A stretch of DNA of 64,000 bases from Capnocytophaga ochracea DSM 7271 (GTDB lineage Bacteria; Bacteroidota; Bacteroidia; Flavobacteriales; Flavobacteriaceae), in contig NC_013162.1 in assembly GCF_000023285.1 (NCBI RefSeq), positions 722,501 through 786,500 on the forward strand, written 5' to 3'. Each line of letters starts with the position of its first letter. Positions within the stretch are counted from its first letter, which is position 1. The position numbers and the translations under genes are program-made. Under the pieces are notes generated by a model. The model searched no databases, was not told where the DNA came from, and was given only the letters and a program-made list of their open reading frames with translations. Positions 45,237 through 53,931 of this stretch are shown here, in pieces.

Positions 45237-45977
45237 TTCCTCACCATCGAAAACGGCATAGGTAAAGTAGTGTATCCAGTCGCCGGTGTTGATATAAGTG
45301 CTTCCCTCCCCTACTTTGATAGTCATTGGCAGGTGGCGGTGACCAAAAAGGAAATAGTCGTAATGTTGCGTCTCAAGTTTGCGTTTGCAATACTGTACCA
45401 ACCATTCGTTATCTTCGCCTAAGAAACGCACATCTTCAGCCCCTGAGATGAGTTTGTTTTTCACTGAGAGGTATTGCGCCAATCGCACACCTATATCGGG
45501 GTGTAACCATCGGAAGAGCCACTTACAAAACGGATTAGTAAAGACTTTCTTCATCCGCTTGTAGCCTTTATCACCGGGACCTAAACCGTCGCCGTGTCCT
45601 ATCAAGAAGCGTTTACCATTACATTCTACTTCCAGCGGGCGACGGTATACGGGAATGTTCAATTCGGTCTGGAAATAATCGTCCATCCACAAATCGTGGT
45701 TGCCTACGAAAAAGTAGATAGGGATACCACTATCTCGCAGTTCAGCGAGCTTTCCAAGAGTGCGTACAAAGCCTTTGGGGACGACCATTTTGTACTCAAA
45801 CCAAAAGTCGAAAAGGTCGCCTAAAAGGAATATTGCCCCTGCATCAGCTTTGATAGTATCAAGCCATTGCACAAACTTTGCTTCGCGAGGTTTGCTTTCG
45901 ACAGCAGTGGGTGCTCCGAGATGATTATCGGAAGCAAAGTATATCTTTTTATTTTCAGCTAATTCTATGGATAACAT
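45213..45977 (-). CDS. lpxH: UDP-2,3-diacylglucosamine diphosphatase
   Basis: LpxH removes UMP from UDP-diacylglucosamine to give lipid X in lipid A synthesis. The 254 residues carry the calcineurin-like metal motifs in order: SDNHLGA, GDLFDFW, GNHDLW, HGDGLG and GHRHLP. It converges with the small barrel gene, overlapping by 24 bases. No other lpx gene is next to it. Confidence 0.93.
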   Translation of the reverse strand: MLSIELAENKKIYFASDNHLGAPTAVESKPREAKFVQWLDTIKADAGAIFLLGDLFDFWFEYKMVVPKGFVRTLGKLAELRDSGIPIYFFVGNHDLWMDDYFQTELNIPVYRRPLEVECNGKRFLIGHGDGLGPGDKGYKRMKKVFTNPFCKWLFRWLHPDIGVRLAQYLSVKNKLISGAEDVRFLGEDNEWLVQYCKRKLETQHYDYFLFGHRHLPMTIKVGEGSTYINTGDWIHYFTYAVFDGEELKLISYT

Positions 45978-46036
45978 TATTTTTTAAGTTATCATTTACA
46001 CAAAAATGTCTTTTCATATCAATGAGCAATATGATA

Positions 46037-46110
46037 TGGAAAAAAATGGCGTTTTTTTTCCACGTTATACCATACGTGGCAAAAAAAGACGTTTTTTTGC
46101 TACGTTATAC
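46037..46110. repeat. Tandem A/T-tract hairpins that cut into the Fic_N-like frame
   Basis: Two hairpins lie side by side: TGGAAAAAAA with TTTTTTTTCCA (46037-46062), and ACGTGGCAAAAAAA with TTTTTTTGCTACGT (46074-46105, loop of four). The blocks at 46048-46070 and 46088-46110 form a 40-base-spaced direct repeat (CGTTTTTTT, then ACGTTATAC). The second hairpin supplies the stop of the short frame at 46100. Confidence 0.75.
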
Positions 46111-46285
46111 TTTTCGCTTCTTGTAAGGAAAGGGTATTGATGAGAATTTGCTCATTGGGTATCGTTTTTACTACCCCTTTCAGTTCAGCTAAATGCCTAT
46201 GTGATAGCGTGAGCTGTTTGAGTATCTCACGGGTCTCAATCTCTGGTGGAGGTGGTAATAAGGGTAATGTAAAATCTGTTTTCAT
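46100..46285 (-). pseudogene. Fic-protein N-terminal fragment (truncated)
   Basis: The 61 residues (LPLLPPPPEIETREILKQLT, then HRHLAELKGVVKTIPNEQIL, then INTLSLQEAK) match the N-terminal helical part of Fic/DOC-family AMP-transferases. In intact proteins this part continues into the catalytic Fic domain. Here it stops after SLQEAKSIT, where the hairpin block at 46074-46105 begins, and no HxFx(D/E)GNGR motif follows. It may be a remnant, or a small product kept for another use. The ATG at 46285 is two bases downstream of the stop of the gene before it. Confidence 0.6.
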
Positions 46286-46287
46286 TA

Positions 46288-46797
46288 TCAAACATTCATC
46301 AGTTCAGTGAGGTCTTTTTGTAAAAACTCGGTATCGATATACACTTCTTTAGGGTCTTGAGGGTTGTAATACACATTGATATAGCCTTGTACATTGAGTT
46401 TTACTTGCGCTACACTGGCGTCTATATCGGCAACAGTAGTTTGATATACTTTTACAGGAGTAGTAGTTTTGTCGTAACACCTTATATAACTAAGCTTCAA
46501 TTTTTCTTCTCCTAATCGCAATTTACTGAATAACATTGTCTCAGTGAGAAGCATTGTTTCCTCGAAATCACTTTTCATACGATTGTCTTCTACGGCTTGC
46601 AAATCGAAGGTAGTATTTTCATTCATCACATCGCAATGGTCAGCATCAATACGCTTTTCTCGCCAGTGTTTACGAATATAGTTTGGTGTATTCCTGTTTA
46701 AGGTCTTTTGAGTAAACGAATTGCGCAAACGTTTCTTGACGTTTGTTTTGTAAAACCAAAAGATAATGCTTAATATAATTATTAGTACAAGTGCCAT
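46288..46797 (-). CDS. Hypothetical membrane-anchored protein, 169 residues
   Basis: One N-terminal helix (about 2-17, ALVLIIILSIIFWFY) is followed by a basic stretch and a soluble domain (about 45-169) with DIDASVAQVKLNVQGYINVYYNPQDPKEVYIDTE-like strands (quoted in part). It may be an SHOCT-less DUF3592-like fold, but I do not recognise a family with confidence. It lies directly upstream of the Fic_N fragment. Confidence 0.65.
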   Translation of the reverse strand: MALVLIIILSIIFWFYKTNVKKRLRNSFTQKTLNRNTPNYIRKHWREKRIDADHCDVMNENTTFDLQAVEDNRMKSDFEETMLLTETMLFSKLRLGEEKLKLSYIRCYDKTTTPVKVYQTTVADIDASVAQVKLNVQGYINVYYNPQDPKEVYIDTEFLQKDLTELMNV

Positions 46798-46903
46798 AGT
46801 TTACATATTTGTGTTATGAATTTTTTTAAAGGGTTAATTGCCATTAGCCCCTACAACAGAACGTAAAAGCAACTGATTGTCGATATAATCAAATTATCCA
46901 AAG

Positions 46904-46935
46904 GTGCGAGCCGCACAGGCAAAAACTTTGGCAAA
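46904..46935. repeat. GTGCGAGCCGCAC hairpin next to an ACTTTGGCAAA arm
   Basis: GTGCG-AGC-CGCAC at 46904-46916 is followed by AGGCA and AAAACTTTGGCAAA. Two repeat families are thus side by side in the gap upstream of the membrane-anchored unknown gene. Confidence 0.75.
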
Positions 46936-46958
46936 ATGTATAACGCCTTACATTCCTC

Positions 46959-47402
46959 TTAATTATCTGAGGCGAACCATTCGGCATAGGAGCTTTCAGT
47001 TTCGCATAGGCGTACTGAAAAGAGCTCGACTCCGGCGGGTAGTTGGTAGGCGATGCGTCGAGCAAAGTCGGTTACGAGGTTCTCGCTGGTGGGCTGATAG
47101 GGCACGGTGATGATGCGATGACCTTTGGTGCGCAATTCTTCGGCTAATGCCTTGTGAGGTGAATGTTCGTTGAAGACCATAGCGTGGTCGAACGCTTCGA
47201 TGATTTGCTCCTGCACGATGCGTTTGAGGTCGCCGAAGTCTATTACCATACCGTTTTTCACGTTATGGGGGTCGGTAATAGGTTCGCCTATGACAGTTAC
47301 GTAGAGCTTATAGCTGTGTCCGTGTAGGTTTTTGCATTTGCCATCGTAGCCGTAGAGCGCGTGTCCTGCTTCAAAATCGAATTTTTTAGTAATGCGAATC
47401 AT
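46959..47402 (-). CDS. queD: 6-carboxy-5,6,7,8-tetrahydropterin synthase
   Basis: QueD makes the pterin precursor of queuosine and other 7-deazapurines. The 147 residues show the zinc histidines and catalytic residues: FEAGHALYGYDGKCKNLHGHSYKLYV, with the catalytic Cys in GKCKNLHGH, and later AFDHAMVFNEHSPH and SENLVTDFA. It follows the unknown lipoprotein gene by 12 bases. No other queuosine gene is nearby. Confidence 0.94.
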   Translation of the reverse strand: MIRITKKFDFEAGHALYGYDGKCKNLHGHSYKLYVTVIGEPITDPHNVKNGMVIDFGDLKRIVQEQIIEAFDHAMVFNEHSPHKALAEELRTKGHRIITVPYQPTSENLVTDFARRIAYQLPAGVELFSVRLCETESSYAEWFASDN

Positions 47403-47414
47403 AACAATGAATAA

Positions 47415-48548
47415 TTAATATTTCAGTTGATAAGTAGTGTTTTGATGTATGTTATAGGTTCGTATTATTTTAATCTCTGAGATTTTCTTTTCACCACCTT
47501 GCTGTTTATAATTAATATAATAATCAATCACTTTGTCTACTGGTAGATGAATAGGTTTGTTGTTTTTATCTTTTTGTACGATTGTTTGGCTACTAATTCT
47601 CACTACATATTTTTCGTTGTTTTTTAGGAGTTCTCGAAAGGTATATCTCTTTTCTGTCCCGTTTTGTATACGACTGATAAGCGCTTGTAAAGAGTTCCAT
47701 TTCTGAGTAGCATATTCTCCAGATATTCTTGATTCACCTTCAATACGTCCGTTTGTAATAGCTTCTTCTTTTATAGTTTTGACTGTACTATCAGCATTAA
47801 ACTCATAGCTATATTTACTTATAAAATCTGAAGGCAACCCATTTTGCTGATAAGTAGTTTGTTGAAGGAGATTTTTAGTACCTTTTCCCCTCGGAATGAA
47901 TATTTGTTTAAGAAAATAATCTTTATATCCGGTTACATCGTGTATTTCCAAAAGACCTAAGAAAAAATTGTTTTTATTAAGATTTTGCGTATAAGATAGG
48001 GTACATTCTGTAAGAGCGTCATAAATTTTAAGGTTTATTTTGGTACAGTTATCATCTTTCCAAGAGTATTGATTTTTACCTGCTTGAAGCAATTGTTGCT
48101 TTTCATTATAACGAATATCGAAGTCTGTGATATTTCCGTCATTGTTTAGTGATAGTTCTTTTACTCCTTGTTCGTCATCAAAATTCGATAAAGTAATTTT
48201 GTTTGCACTATATGCTGCTGTAACAGTAGTAGCTGTTCCTTCGGTAATATCATTTGTTTTTAGTGTTATAAGCCTTCCTTGGGTATCATACTGATAAGAT
48301 ACCACAATTTCTTTCGCTGTAAAGAAATATGTACCTAACTGAGTATCGTTCAAAAAATCTTCACCTTCACTATAGTCATTATAGTTATTGCTAAGGTCAA
48401 AATCGACATAGGAAAAACGGACCTCAGAAGGTTTTGGCACTTGTATTTCTTCTTTGGGTTTATCCTTTTTAGGTTCATCATCTTTATTTCCACAGCTTAT
48501 CAGAGCGAGTGAAGCAAATAATAAAATTGTTTTAAAAATGTTTTTCAT
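47415..48548 (-). CDS. Hypothetical lipoprotein, 377 residues
   Basis: From the Met at 48548 the protein begins with a lipoprotein signal (FKTILLFASLALISC, lipobox Cys19) and a Lys/Asp/Pro-rich linker. Beta-rich sequence follows with YD-repeat-like steps (YDTQGRLITLKTNDI; LNNDGNITDFDIRYNEKQQ). This is the build of DUF4595-type surface lipoproteins of Bacteroidota, which I give as a possibility only. A -7 box (complement of 48573-48580, TACCTTTG) supports the shorter start. It may share its transcript with queD. Confidence 0.75.
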   Translation of the reverse strand: MKNIFKTILLFASLALISCGNKDDEPKKDKPKEEIQVPKPSEVRFSYVDFDLSNNYNDYSEGEDFLNDTQLGTYFFTAKEIVVSYQYDTQGRLITLKTNDITEGTATTVTAAYSANKITLSNFDDEQGVKELSLNNDGNITDFDIRYNEKQQLLQAGKNQYSWKDDNCTKINLKIYDALTECTLSYTQNLNKNNFFLGLLEIHDVTGYKDYFLKQIFIPRGKGTKNLLQQTTYQQNGLPSDFISKYSYEFNADSTVKTIKEEAITNGRIEGESRISGEYATQKWNSLQALISRIQNGTEKRYTFRELLKNNEKYVVRISSQTIVQKDKNNKPIHLPVDKVIDYYINYKQQGGEKKISEIKIIRTYNIHQNTTYQLKY

Positions 48549-48572
48549 TGTATAGTTTTTTGTATTAAAGTG

Positions 48573-48580
48573 CAAAGGTA
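48573..48580 (-). promoter_or_regulatory. -7 element upstream of the lipoprotein/queD genes
   Basis: The complement of 48573-48580 is TACCTTTG, 25 bases before the start codon. No good -33 TTG was found; AAATTAG repeat sequence fills that place. Confidence 0.55.
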
Positions 48581-48744
48581 TGAAATAATTAGGAAATTAG
48601 AAAATTTGGAAATGAGAGAATGGGGTACTGGCTACAAGAAAAGCACCAACGGAGGGAGTTCTGAAGAGAGGAAAAATAAAAGAGATAATGGTGAGATATG
48701 TGGTTAACAACTTTGGTAAAATAGGGAATAAAGGCTTTGAGAAA

Positions 48745-48775
48745 TTGGTAATTTGAGAAATTATCAGTATTTTTG
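48745..48775 (+). promoter_or_regulatory. Promoter of the esterase gene
   Basis: TATTTTTG at 48768-48775 with TTGG at 48745-48748 and a spacer of 19. It is 38 bases before the ATG. Confidence 0.65.
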
Positions 48776-48813
48776 CACCTATTAAAATCACATTTATTAA
48801 ATGTCAATAAGTA

Positions 48814-49737
48814 ATGAGAAGGGTATTTTTGTTTTGGCTATTAGCTTCCTCTTTTGTTCAAGGGCAGACTTCCATTTGTATAGGTGAACAATTATCGGTT
48901 TCTTCTAAAGTGTTAGGTGAAACGCGTACTATAAGTGTGTATTTGCCTGATTCGTATTACGACTCTACTTTAAAAAAGACAAACTATCCTGTGATGTATC
49001 TGCTTGATGCAGAAACAAACTTCAACTATTTTACTACTTTGATGGAGAAATTGGCTCAGGGAATCCCTAATGTACCTGAAATGATTGTCATTGGAATTGA
49101 AAACACACAGCGCGAAAGGGATTTTGGGAGCGATAGTGACCGTTTTTGGCAGTTTATGGCTGATGAGCTTATTCCTTTGGTTAAAAAGCAATACAGATGT
49201 AGTGATTTTCGCATTTTAGTAGGTCACTCATTGAGTGGATTGGCGGTGGTTTCAGCTCTTAACAAACATACAGAGCTATTTAATGCTTATATTGCACACG
49301 ACCCGAGTTTGTGGTGGGGAGAAAACGATGGAGAGCGGTTGTTCGAAGCGAATAAAGGAAAGGATTTTAAACATCGGATTTTTTATTTATCGTATTCGGG
49401 GAAGAAGGTGCGCAACAATGGACGCAGTAGGCATCGGGAGGCGATAGAGGCGGTGCAGACAATGGCTGCAAAGGGAGCTTTTAAGAATTTGGAGACTTAT
49501 TTTGTTGAATACCCTAACGAGAATCACGGCACAATACAAGTGGTAGGAAATATGGATTTGATGCGGAGGCTTTTTGCAGAGATGTTCATCGACCGCAACG
49601 ATATTGAGGAGAATCCAGCAGTTATCCAACAGCGGTATGAGGCGCTTTCTAAAAGGTTACATTATAAGTTTGTGCCGAGTGAGAAGTATTTGAGAAATAC
49701 CGAGAAATGGCTGAAGAAAGTAAAATATGAAAAGTAA
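48814..49737 (+). CDS. Exported esterase of the enterochelin-esterase (PF00756) type
   Basis: A signal peptide (about 1-18) leads into an alpha/beta hydrolase of 307 residues. The blocks are TRTISVYLPDSYYDS, YPVMYLLDAETNF, the nucleophile elbow GHSLSG with Ser139, and a C-terminal NENHGTIQ giving the catalytic His. Such enzymes hydrolyse esters of siderophores, feruloyl sugars or other small molecules. A TonB receptor and DUF4374 pair of iron-uptake type follows on the other strand, which would suit a siderophore esterase. That link is inferred. Confidence 0.87.
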   Translation: MRRVFLFWLLASSFVQGQTSICIGEQLSVSSKVLGETRTISVYLPDSYYDSTLKKTNYPVMYLLDAETNFNYFTTLMEKLAQGIPNVPEMIVIGIENTQRERDFGSDSDRFWQFMADELIPLVKKQYRCSDFRILVGHSLSGLAVVSALNKHTELFNAYIAHDPSLWWGENDGERLFEANKGKDFKHRIFYLSYSGKKVRNNGRSRHREAIEAVQTMAAKGAFKNLETYFVEYPNENHGTIQVVGNMDLMRRLFAEMFIDRNDIEENPAVIQQRYEALSKRLHYKFVPSEKYLRNTEKWLKKVKYEK

Positions 49738-49744
49738 AAATAGG

Positions 49745-49787
49745 AAAGGTGCTTAGAGAGATTGTCTTCTAAGCACCTTTTTGTTTT
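49745..49787 (+). terminator. Terminator of the esterase gene
   Basis: A 13-bp perfect stem AAAGGTGCTTAGA / TCTAAGCACCTTT with a ten-base loop is followed by TTTTTGTTTT. It also separates the convergent DUF4374 gene. Confidence 0.85.
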
Positions 49788-49788
49788 A

Positions 49789-51129
49789 TTATTTGAAGTG
49801 ACCGATAGCGTTGATGAAAGAAGCGCCTTTTACAGTGAGACCTTTGGTGGCTAGATTGGTAGCAGGATCAATTACATAGATAGCAGGATCACTGTTTTTT
49901 ACATTTACTGGTAGATAGATTTTACCATTGTAGACAGCAAGCTCTACGGGGTTTGACGTCATATTGGCAAAATCAGAGAGAGCTGGCAGTCCGGTTACCC
50001 AGTTGAAAGATTTAGCTTCCATATCTACAATAGCAAAGCGGTTTACATCTACTCCATTGAGGGCAGCTTTTGAAGCATCATTAAAGAACTCAAGCAAGAA
50101 CTTATTACCAGTGATATGCCATACACGACGGAAGATTCCGTTACCGGATACTGTTGAGATATCAAAGAAGTAAGAGCTATCAAAGTCGGTAGCTCCTTGT
50201 TTGATACGCAAAGCACCTGCAGGTTTTGTTGAAGCAACATCGGAGGTTTGAGGAGCTTTTACTTTAGGAGGATTCTTAGCAATTGCTCCTGAGAACACAT
50301 ATACATCGCCATTATCGGCTTTACCCATTTCTAACAAATATTGAGATTTGAAACGACCTGCGCTATAGCTGAGCTTATCGCTTTTATAGCTACGTTTGAG
50401 GTTCAAATCTTTATCGAGTACCCCTACATATACTACATCGGGATTGTGGATTTTACCGGTACTTGAACCTTGAGCTACTTGCACATCTTTGTAATCAGAA
50501 ACTATCATACCGCTGAAGAACTCACCGTTACCATTGTCTAAGATACCAGCAAACGACACGATTTCTTGAGTAGAAGAGGAGGTGTTCATCTCAGGAAGGA
50601 GATTTGCTGTATGGATAGTTTTGGTAAAAGCTTTGGTATAATTGTTGGCATTGCGGAAGTTGAAGGTTGCACCGTCCTTTTTGCCTTCGTATTCTTGTCC
50701 GCCTACTACAGTTATCCAATAATCACTGAAGAAACCGAAAGTGGTGGCACGTTCGGCTACGTCAAAATCAGTAAGGTGTTTTACACCTTGAGCTGTTTTT
50801 TCGTAAGAAATACCGATACCAGCTCCTTTAAAGCCATAGGATAGACCTACTGCTGTGTTCTTGTTGAACTGCCAGAAATAGCCATTAGCTTCTTTGAATT
50901 GTTCTTGGTTAGCAGAAAGAGGGAGTTCCCCATTTTCTACGTTTTTAGCGACCAATAGATAACGAGTTTTATTTTGATCACCTCCAGCATCGATGAAGAA
51001 GTTAGCTCCCTCTGCAGAAGGAGGAGGAACTGGAGTATTATCGTCTTTTTTGCAAGACGTAAGGGCTACGAAGCTAACTAATGAGCCTACAAGTAGCGTT
51101 TTTTTGAATGTTTGAAAATTGATATACAT
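49789..51129 (-). CDS. DUF4374 surface lipoprotein, likely partner of the TonB receptor
   Basis: The 446 residues have a lipoprotein signal (lipobox Cys26, TSCKKDD) and a DUF4374 domain likely to be a beta-propeller: FFIDAGGDQNKTRYLLVAK, FSGMIVSDYKDVQVAQGS, YVGVLDKDLNLKRSYKSD, GKIYLPVNVKNSDPAIYVID. Genes of this type lie beside TonB receptors in siderophore uptake loci of Bacteroides (the Xus system has a comparable lipoprotein). The receptor gene is 45 bases upstream on the same strand. The third usual member, a PepSY-type inner-membrane reductase, is not found here. Confidence 0.86.
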   Translation of the reverse strand: MYINFQTFKKTLLVGSLVSFVALTSCKKDDNTPVPPPSAEGANFFIDAGGDQNKTRYLLVAKNVENGELPLSANQEQFKEANGYFWQFNKNTAVGLSYGFKGAGIGISYEKTAQGVKHLTDFDVAERATTFGFFSDYWITVVGGQEYEGKKDGATFNFRNANNYTKAFTKTIHTANLLPEMNTSSSTQEIVSFAGILDNGNGEFFSGMIVSDYKDVQVAQGSSTGKIHNPDVVYVGVLDKDLNLKRSYKSDKLSYSAGRFKSQYLLEMGKADNGDVYVFSGAIAKNPPKVKAPQTSDVASTKPAGALRIKQGATDFDSSYFFDISTVSGNGIFRRVWHITGNKFLLEFFNDASKAALNGVDVNRFAIVDMEAKSFNWVTGLPALSDFANMTSNPVELAVYNGKIYLPVNVKNSDPAIYVIDPATNLATKGLTVKGASFINAIGHFK

Positions 51130-51174
51130 ATATTTATTTTTAGGTTTCAGGGGTCAGGGATTAGGTTTTAGGGG

Positions 51175-53316
51175 TTAGTAGAATCGGTAGGAGAGTTTGG
51201 CATAGAAAGCGCGACCAGCTTTTTGGAGGCTGTAGTTATCGTACAACAATTCATCGGTGATATTTTTGGCTTCTACGGAAAGACTTAACCGTTTGTTAGG
51301 GGTGTAGTAGGTAAGACTCACGTCGTGAGAAAGTTGGCGAGGGACTTTAATTTTTGTTCCTTCGCTTTGCCACGAGGTAAAAAACTCTTCGGTGAAAAAG
51401 AGATTATAGTTTAGTGATAGTCTGTCGCGTTTAGCAATGAGGCTTTCTATATTACAAGTAGCATCGGCGTTGCCAAATAGATAAGGCATATTGGGCAAAC
51501 GGTCGTTATAGATAGCAGAAGGGCGACCTGTTTCAGTAAATTCTTCTTTGTTGCGCAAGTTCATATAAGACAAGTTGCCACCTACTGAAAATGCATCTTT
51601 ATAGAAGAAATAGCGCAGGGTAGCATCGACTCCCATATTGAGTACCTTACCGTGATTTCGGCTTCCTGCAGAGCCTTCATTAGCTCCTGCACTGATAATA
51701 CTTCTGATGATATAATCTTTGATATAACGATAGGCAAAACCCACTTCTACTAAGAATGAATGCACTTTGAACGCAGGTTGATAAGAGAGATTTACATTCA
51801 GGTTATCGCTATTTTCGGGTTTGAGCTTATAGTTGCCAATCTCTAAATCGCCATCGCCAAAAAGTTCGGTATCAGTAGGTAGGCGGAAGCTTTTTTCGTA
51901 AGAAAGTTTAGCTTGTAGAGGCTTTAAGAGCTGATAAGTAGTCGCCCCACCATACCCCCAAGCCTGAGTGTGATGAGTTTCTTCTTCATATACCGCGCGA
52001 CTTCCATATCCACTAACAATCACTGGACCTGTTACAGCTGTATTGTAATATTTACCGAAAGCTAATATATTCCAACGCTCGGAGGGGGTGAACTTATATG
52101 ATAATCCAGAAATATTTTTCTCATTGACACGCCTCATAAAATCGGAATCGAGGGTATAGTTGGTAATGAGCATATTTTTGTTACGCCGAGTGTAATTACT
52201 GAAGGTGTGTGTGAGTTGAAAGGAGTGTTTTTCATTGAGTTGATAGTCTAAGTGTGAAGTAATATAGCCCGTTTTACCTTCAAAAATGGTATTCTGAAGT
52301 TGCGATTCACCACGAGTAACCATTGGTTCATACTCACCCGTCCAGCTATAACGGCGGGCTTCTTCATCTACATTCTGAGTGGTGGTAAAATCATAACGCC
52401 CTGTAAGGAAGAAAGAGAGACCGTTGAGGATATTCTTTTTCTCATATTCTACTGAAGATGAATAGTTATGAGATTTGCGGTACTTACCTCCGAAGACTTT
52501 TTGCATTAGGTTGGCGTTTTGGAGTTGTTTATCCTCTTGACTATAATTGAGCGCAAAAGAAAGTTTATCAGCCCATTTTTCATCGAAGATATTCACACGA
52601 CCTATGATAGCCTCGTTGTGATAACGGTCGTGAAAGCGTTTGAACCAACGTTTTTCTTTAGAGTAAGAGCCTGTTTGGAGGTCGAGATATTCGGTAAATA
52701 CTTTATAGCTGTTATCGGAGTAATTTTGGTAAGCATTGAGTTCTACACTGATGTTATCGGTGAGGAATTGCCCGAGGTTTAAGGTACTTTTATGGGTATT
52801 GAAAGAACCAAAAGTATAGGATAGATTGCCGTAGTTGTATCGGCTTTTGCGCGTTACTACATTGATAGCGCCCCCAAGAGCATCGGCACCAAAAGTAACA
52901 GGCACCACACCTTTGTAAATTTCAATACGTTCGATAAGTTCAGCGGGAATATTATTAATGCGAAAAGAGGCATTAGCTTCGTTCATAGGTACCCCATCGA
53001 TAAAGATACGCACGTGACGACCGGTAAAGCCATTAAGATTGATTGCTGTCTCTGCCCCAACTCCACCAGTTTCGCGCATCTTCACCCCCGATACACGAGC
53101 AAGCATATCGGCAGCATTGCTGTTGAGATTGCGGAGCTGTTGAGCTTCGATAGCAACCACGTTGTAAGCTGCTTTTTGGACTTGCTTGATAGGTGATTGC
53201 CCTGTGAGCACAACCTCACTGAGTTGCGTAACTTCTTCATCTACAGGTTGAGAGAAGAGTTGAGTTGCACAAAAAGAAGTGAGTAAAAGGATTATATTTT
53301 TAGGTGATAAAGGCAT
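51175..53316 (-). CDS. TonB-dependent receptor, probably for a siderophore or metal complex
   Basis: From the Met at 53316 the protein has 713 residues: a signal peptide (about 1-23), no CarboxypepD_reg-like domain, a plug (about 35-150: NAADMLARVSGVKMRETGGV, VRIFIDGVPMNEA, GVVPVTFGADALGGAINVVT) and a barrel ending in AFYAKLSYRFY. The plan is that of FecA/CirA-like receptors for iron chelates or haem. A -7 box (TATCTTTG, complement of 53350-53357) lies inside the longer open frame and supports the chosen start. DUF4374 follows in the same operon. Confidence 0.9.
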   Translation of the reverse strand: MPLSPKNIILLLTSFCATQLFSQPVDEEVTQLSEVVLTGQSPIKQVQKAAYNVVAIEAQQLRNLNSNAADMLARVSGVKMRETGGVGAETAINLNGFTGRHVRIFIDGVPMNEANASFRINNIPAELIERIEIYKGVVPVTFGADALGGAINVVTRKSRYNYGNLSYTFGSFNTHKSTLNLGQFLTDNISVELNAYQNYSDNSYKVFTEYLDLQTGSYSKEKRWFKRFHDRYHNEAIIGRVNIFDEKWADKLSFALNYSQEDKQLQNANLMQKVFGGKYRKSHNYSSSVEYEKKNILNGLSFFLTGRYDFTTTQNVDEEARRYSWTGEYEPMVTRGESQLQNTIFEGKTGYITSHLDYQLNEKHSFQLTHTFSNYTRRNKNMLITNYTLDSDFMRRVNEKNISGLSYKFTPSERWNILAFGKYYNTAVTGPVIVSGYGSRAVYEEETHHTQAWGYGGATTYQLLKPLQAKLSYEKSFRLPTDTELFGDGDLEIGNYKLKPENSDNLNVNLSYQPAFKVHSFLVEVGFAYRYIKDYIIRSIISAGANEGSAGSRNHGKVLNMGVDATLRYFFYKDAFSVGGNLSYMNLRNKEEFTETGRPSAIYNDRLPNMPYLFGNADATCNIESLIAKRDRLSLNYNLFFTEEFFTSWQSEGTKIKVPRQLSHDVSLTYYTPNKRLSLSVEAKNITDELLYDNYSLQKAGRAFYAKLSYRFY

Positions 53317-53349
53317 TAATATTATTTCTGATGAGAAAAAAAGAGGGTG

Positions 53350-53357
53350 CAAAGATA
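53350..53357 (-). promoter_or_regulatory. -7 element of the TonB receptor/DUF4374 operon
   Basis: The complement of 53350-53357 is TATCTTTG, some 34 bases before the start at 53316. No clear -33 TTG was found. Confidence 0.6.
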
Positions 53358-53429
53358 GTAAATAAAATGGAATGATTCTAAAAAAATAGAAAATATTTAA
53401 TGTTAATAATCTCAGAAGTGCTAATAATC

Positions 53430-53462
53430 AACCTTTACAAAGTTTCAAACTTTGGCAAAGTG
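53430..53462. repeat. ACTTTGGCAAAGT inverted repeat
   Basis: ACCTTTACAAAGTTT and AAACTTTGGCAAAGT form an imperfect inverted repeat. Related arms occur near 35082-35114, 46921-46935 and 57800-57833. Confidence 0.7.
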
Positions 53463-53564
53463 TGTATTGTTAAAAGTAATACATTAGGAGTTTTCAGATT
53501 TTTAGGAAAATCTCGCAGGGACTAGGGGTTTTCGGAGGAAAGTTTGGAAGAGAGCAGAGAGCTA

Positions 53565-53797
53565 AGGAGGTTCGGAAGAAAACGGAGAAGTTCGAAATAA
53601 GGTTAAAGTGATTTTTGGTGAAAAAAGGGTGTAAGGAGGGTGGGGTTAGCTTATAGAGAGCTTATAGAGAGCTTATAGGAAGCTTATACGAATCTTGGAC
53701 GATTGGTATAGAAAGGGTATATAAATAATTGATTAATAGCTTAATACAACAATGCCAAAAATGCCAAAAATGGGGTTTCGAGGCGAAAGAAAGAGGA
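53565..53797 (+). repeat. Dispersed intergenic element, copy 4, with an extra 11-bp unit
   Basis: The layout is as in the other copies but with four core units instead of three: GCTTATAGAGA twice, GCTTATAGGAA, GCTTATACGAA (53649-53692). It ends with GGGGTTTCGAGGCGAAAG. The left flank has GGTTCGGAAGAAAACGGA as in copy 3. Confidence 0.87.
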
Positions 53798-53931
53798 AGA
53801 GGTACTAGGCCTTAGGCCATAGGCACTAGGGGATAACATCCCCCCTACCCCCCTTCAAAGGGGGAATGTAGGGACGGAAAGGAGATGGGATAATTAGGGA
53901 ATTAGCAAATTTGGAAATGAGAAAATGGAGT

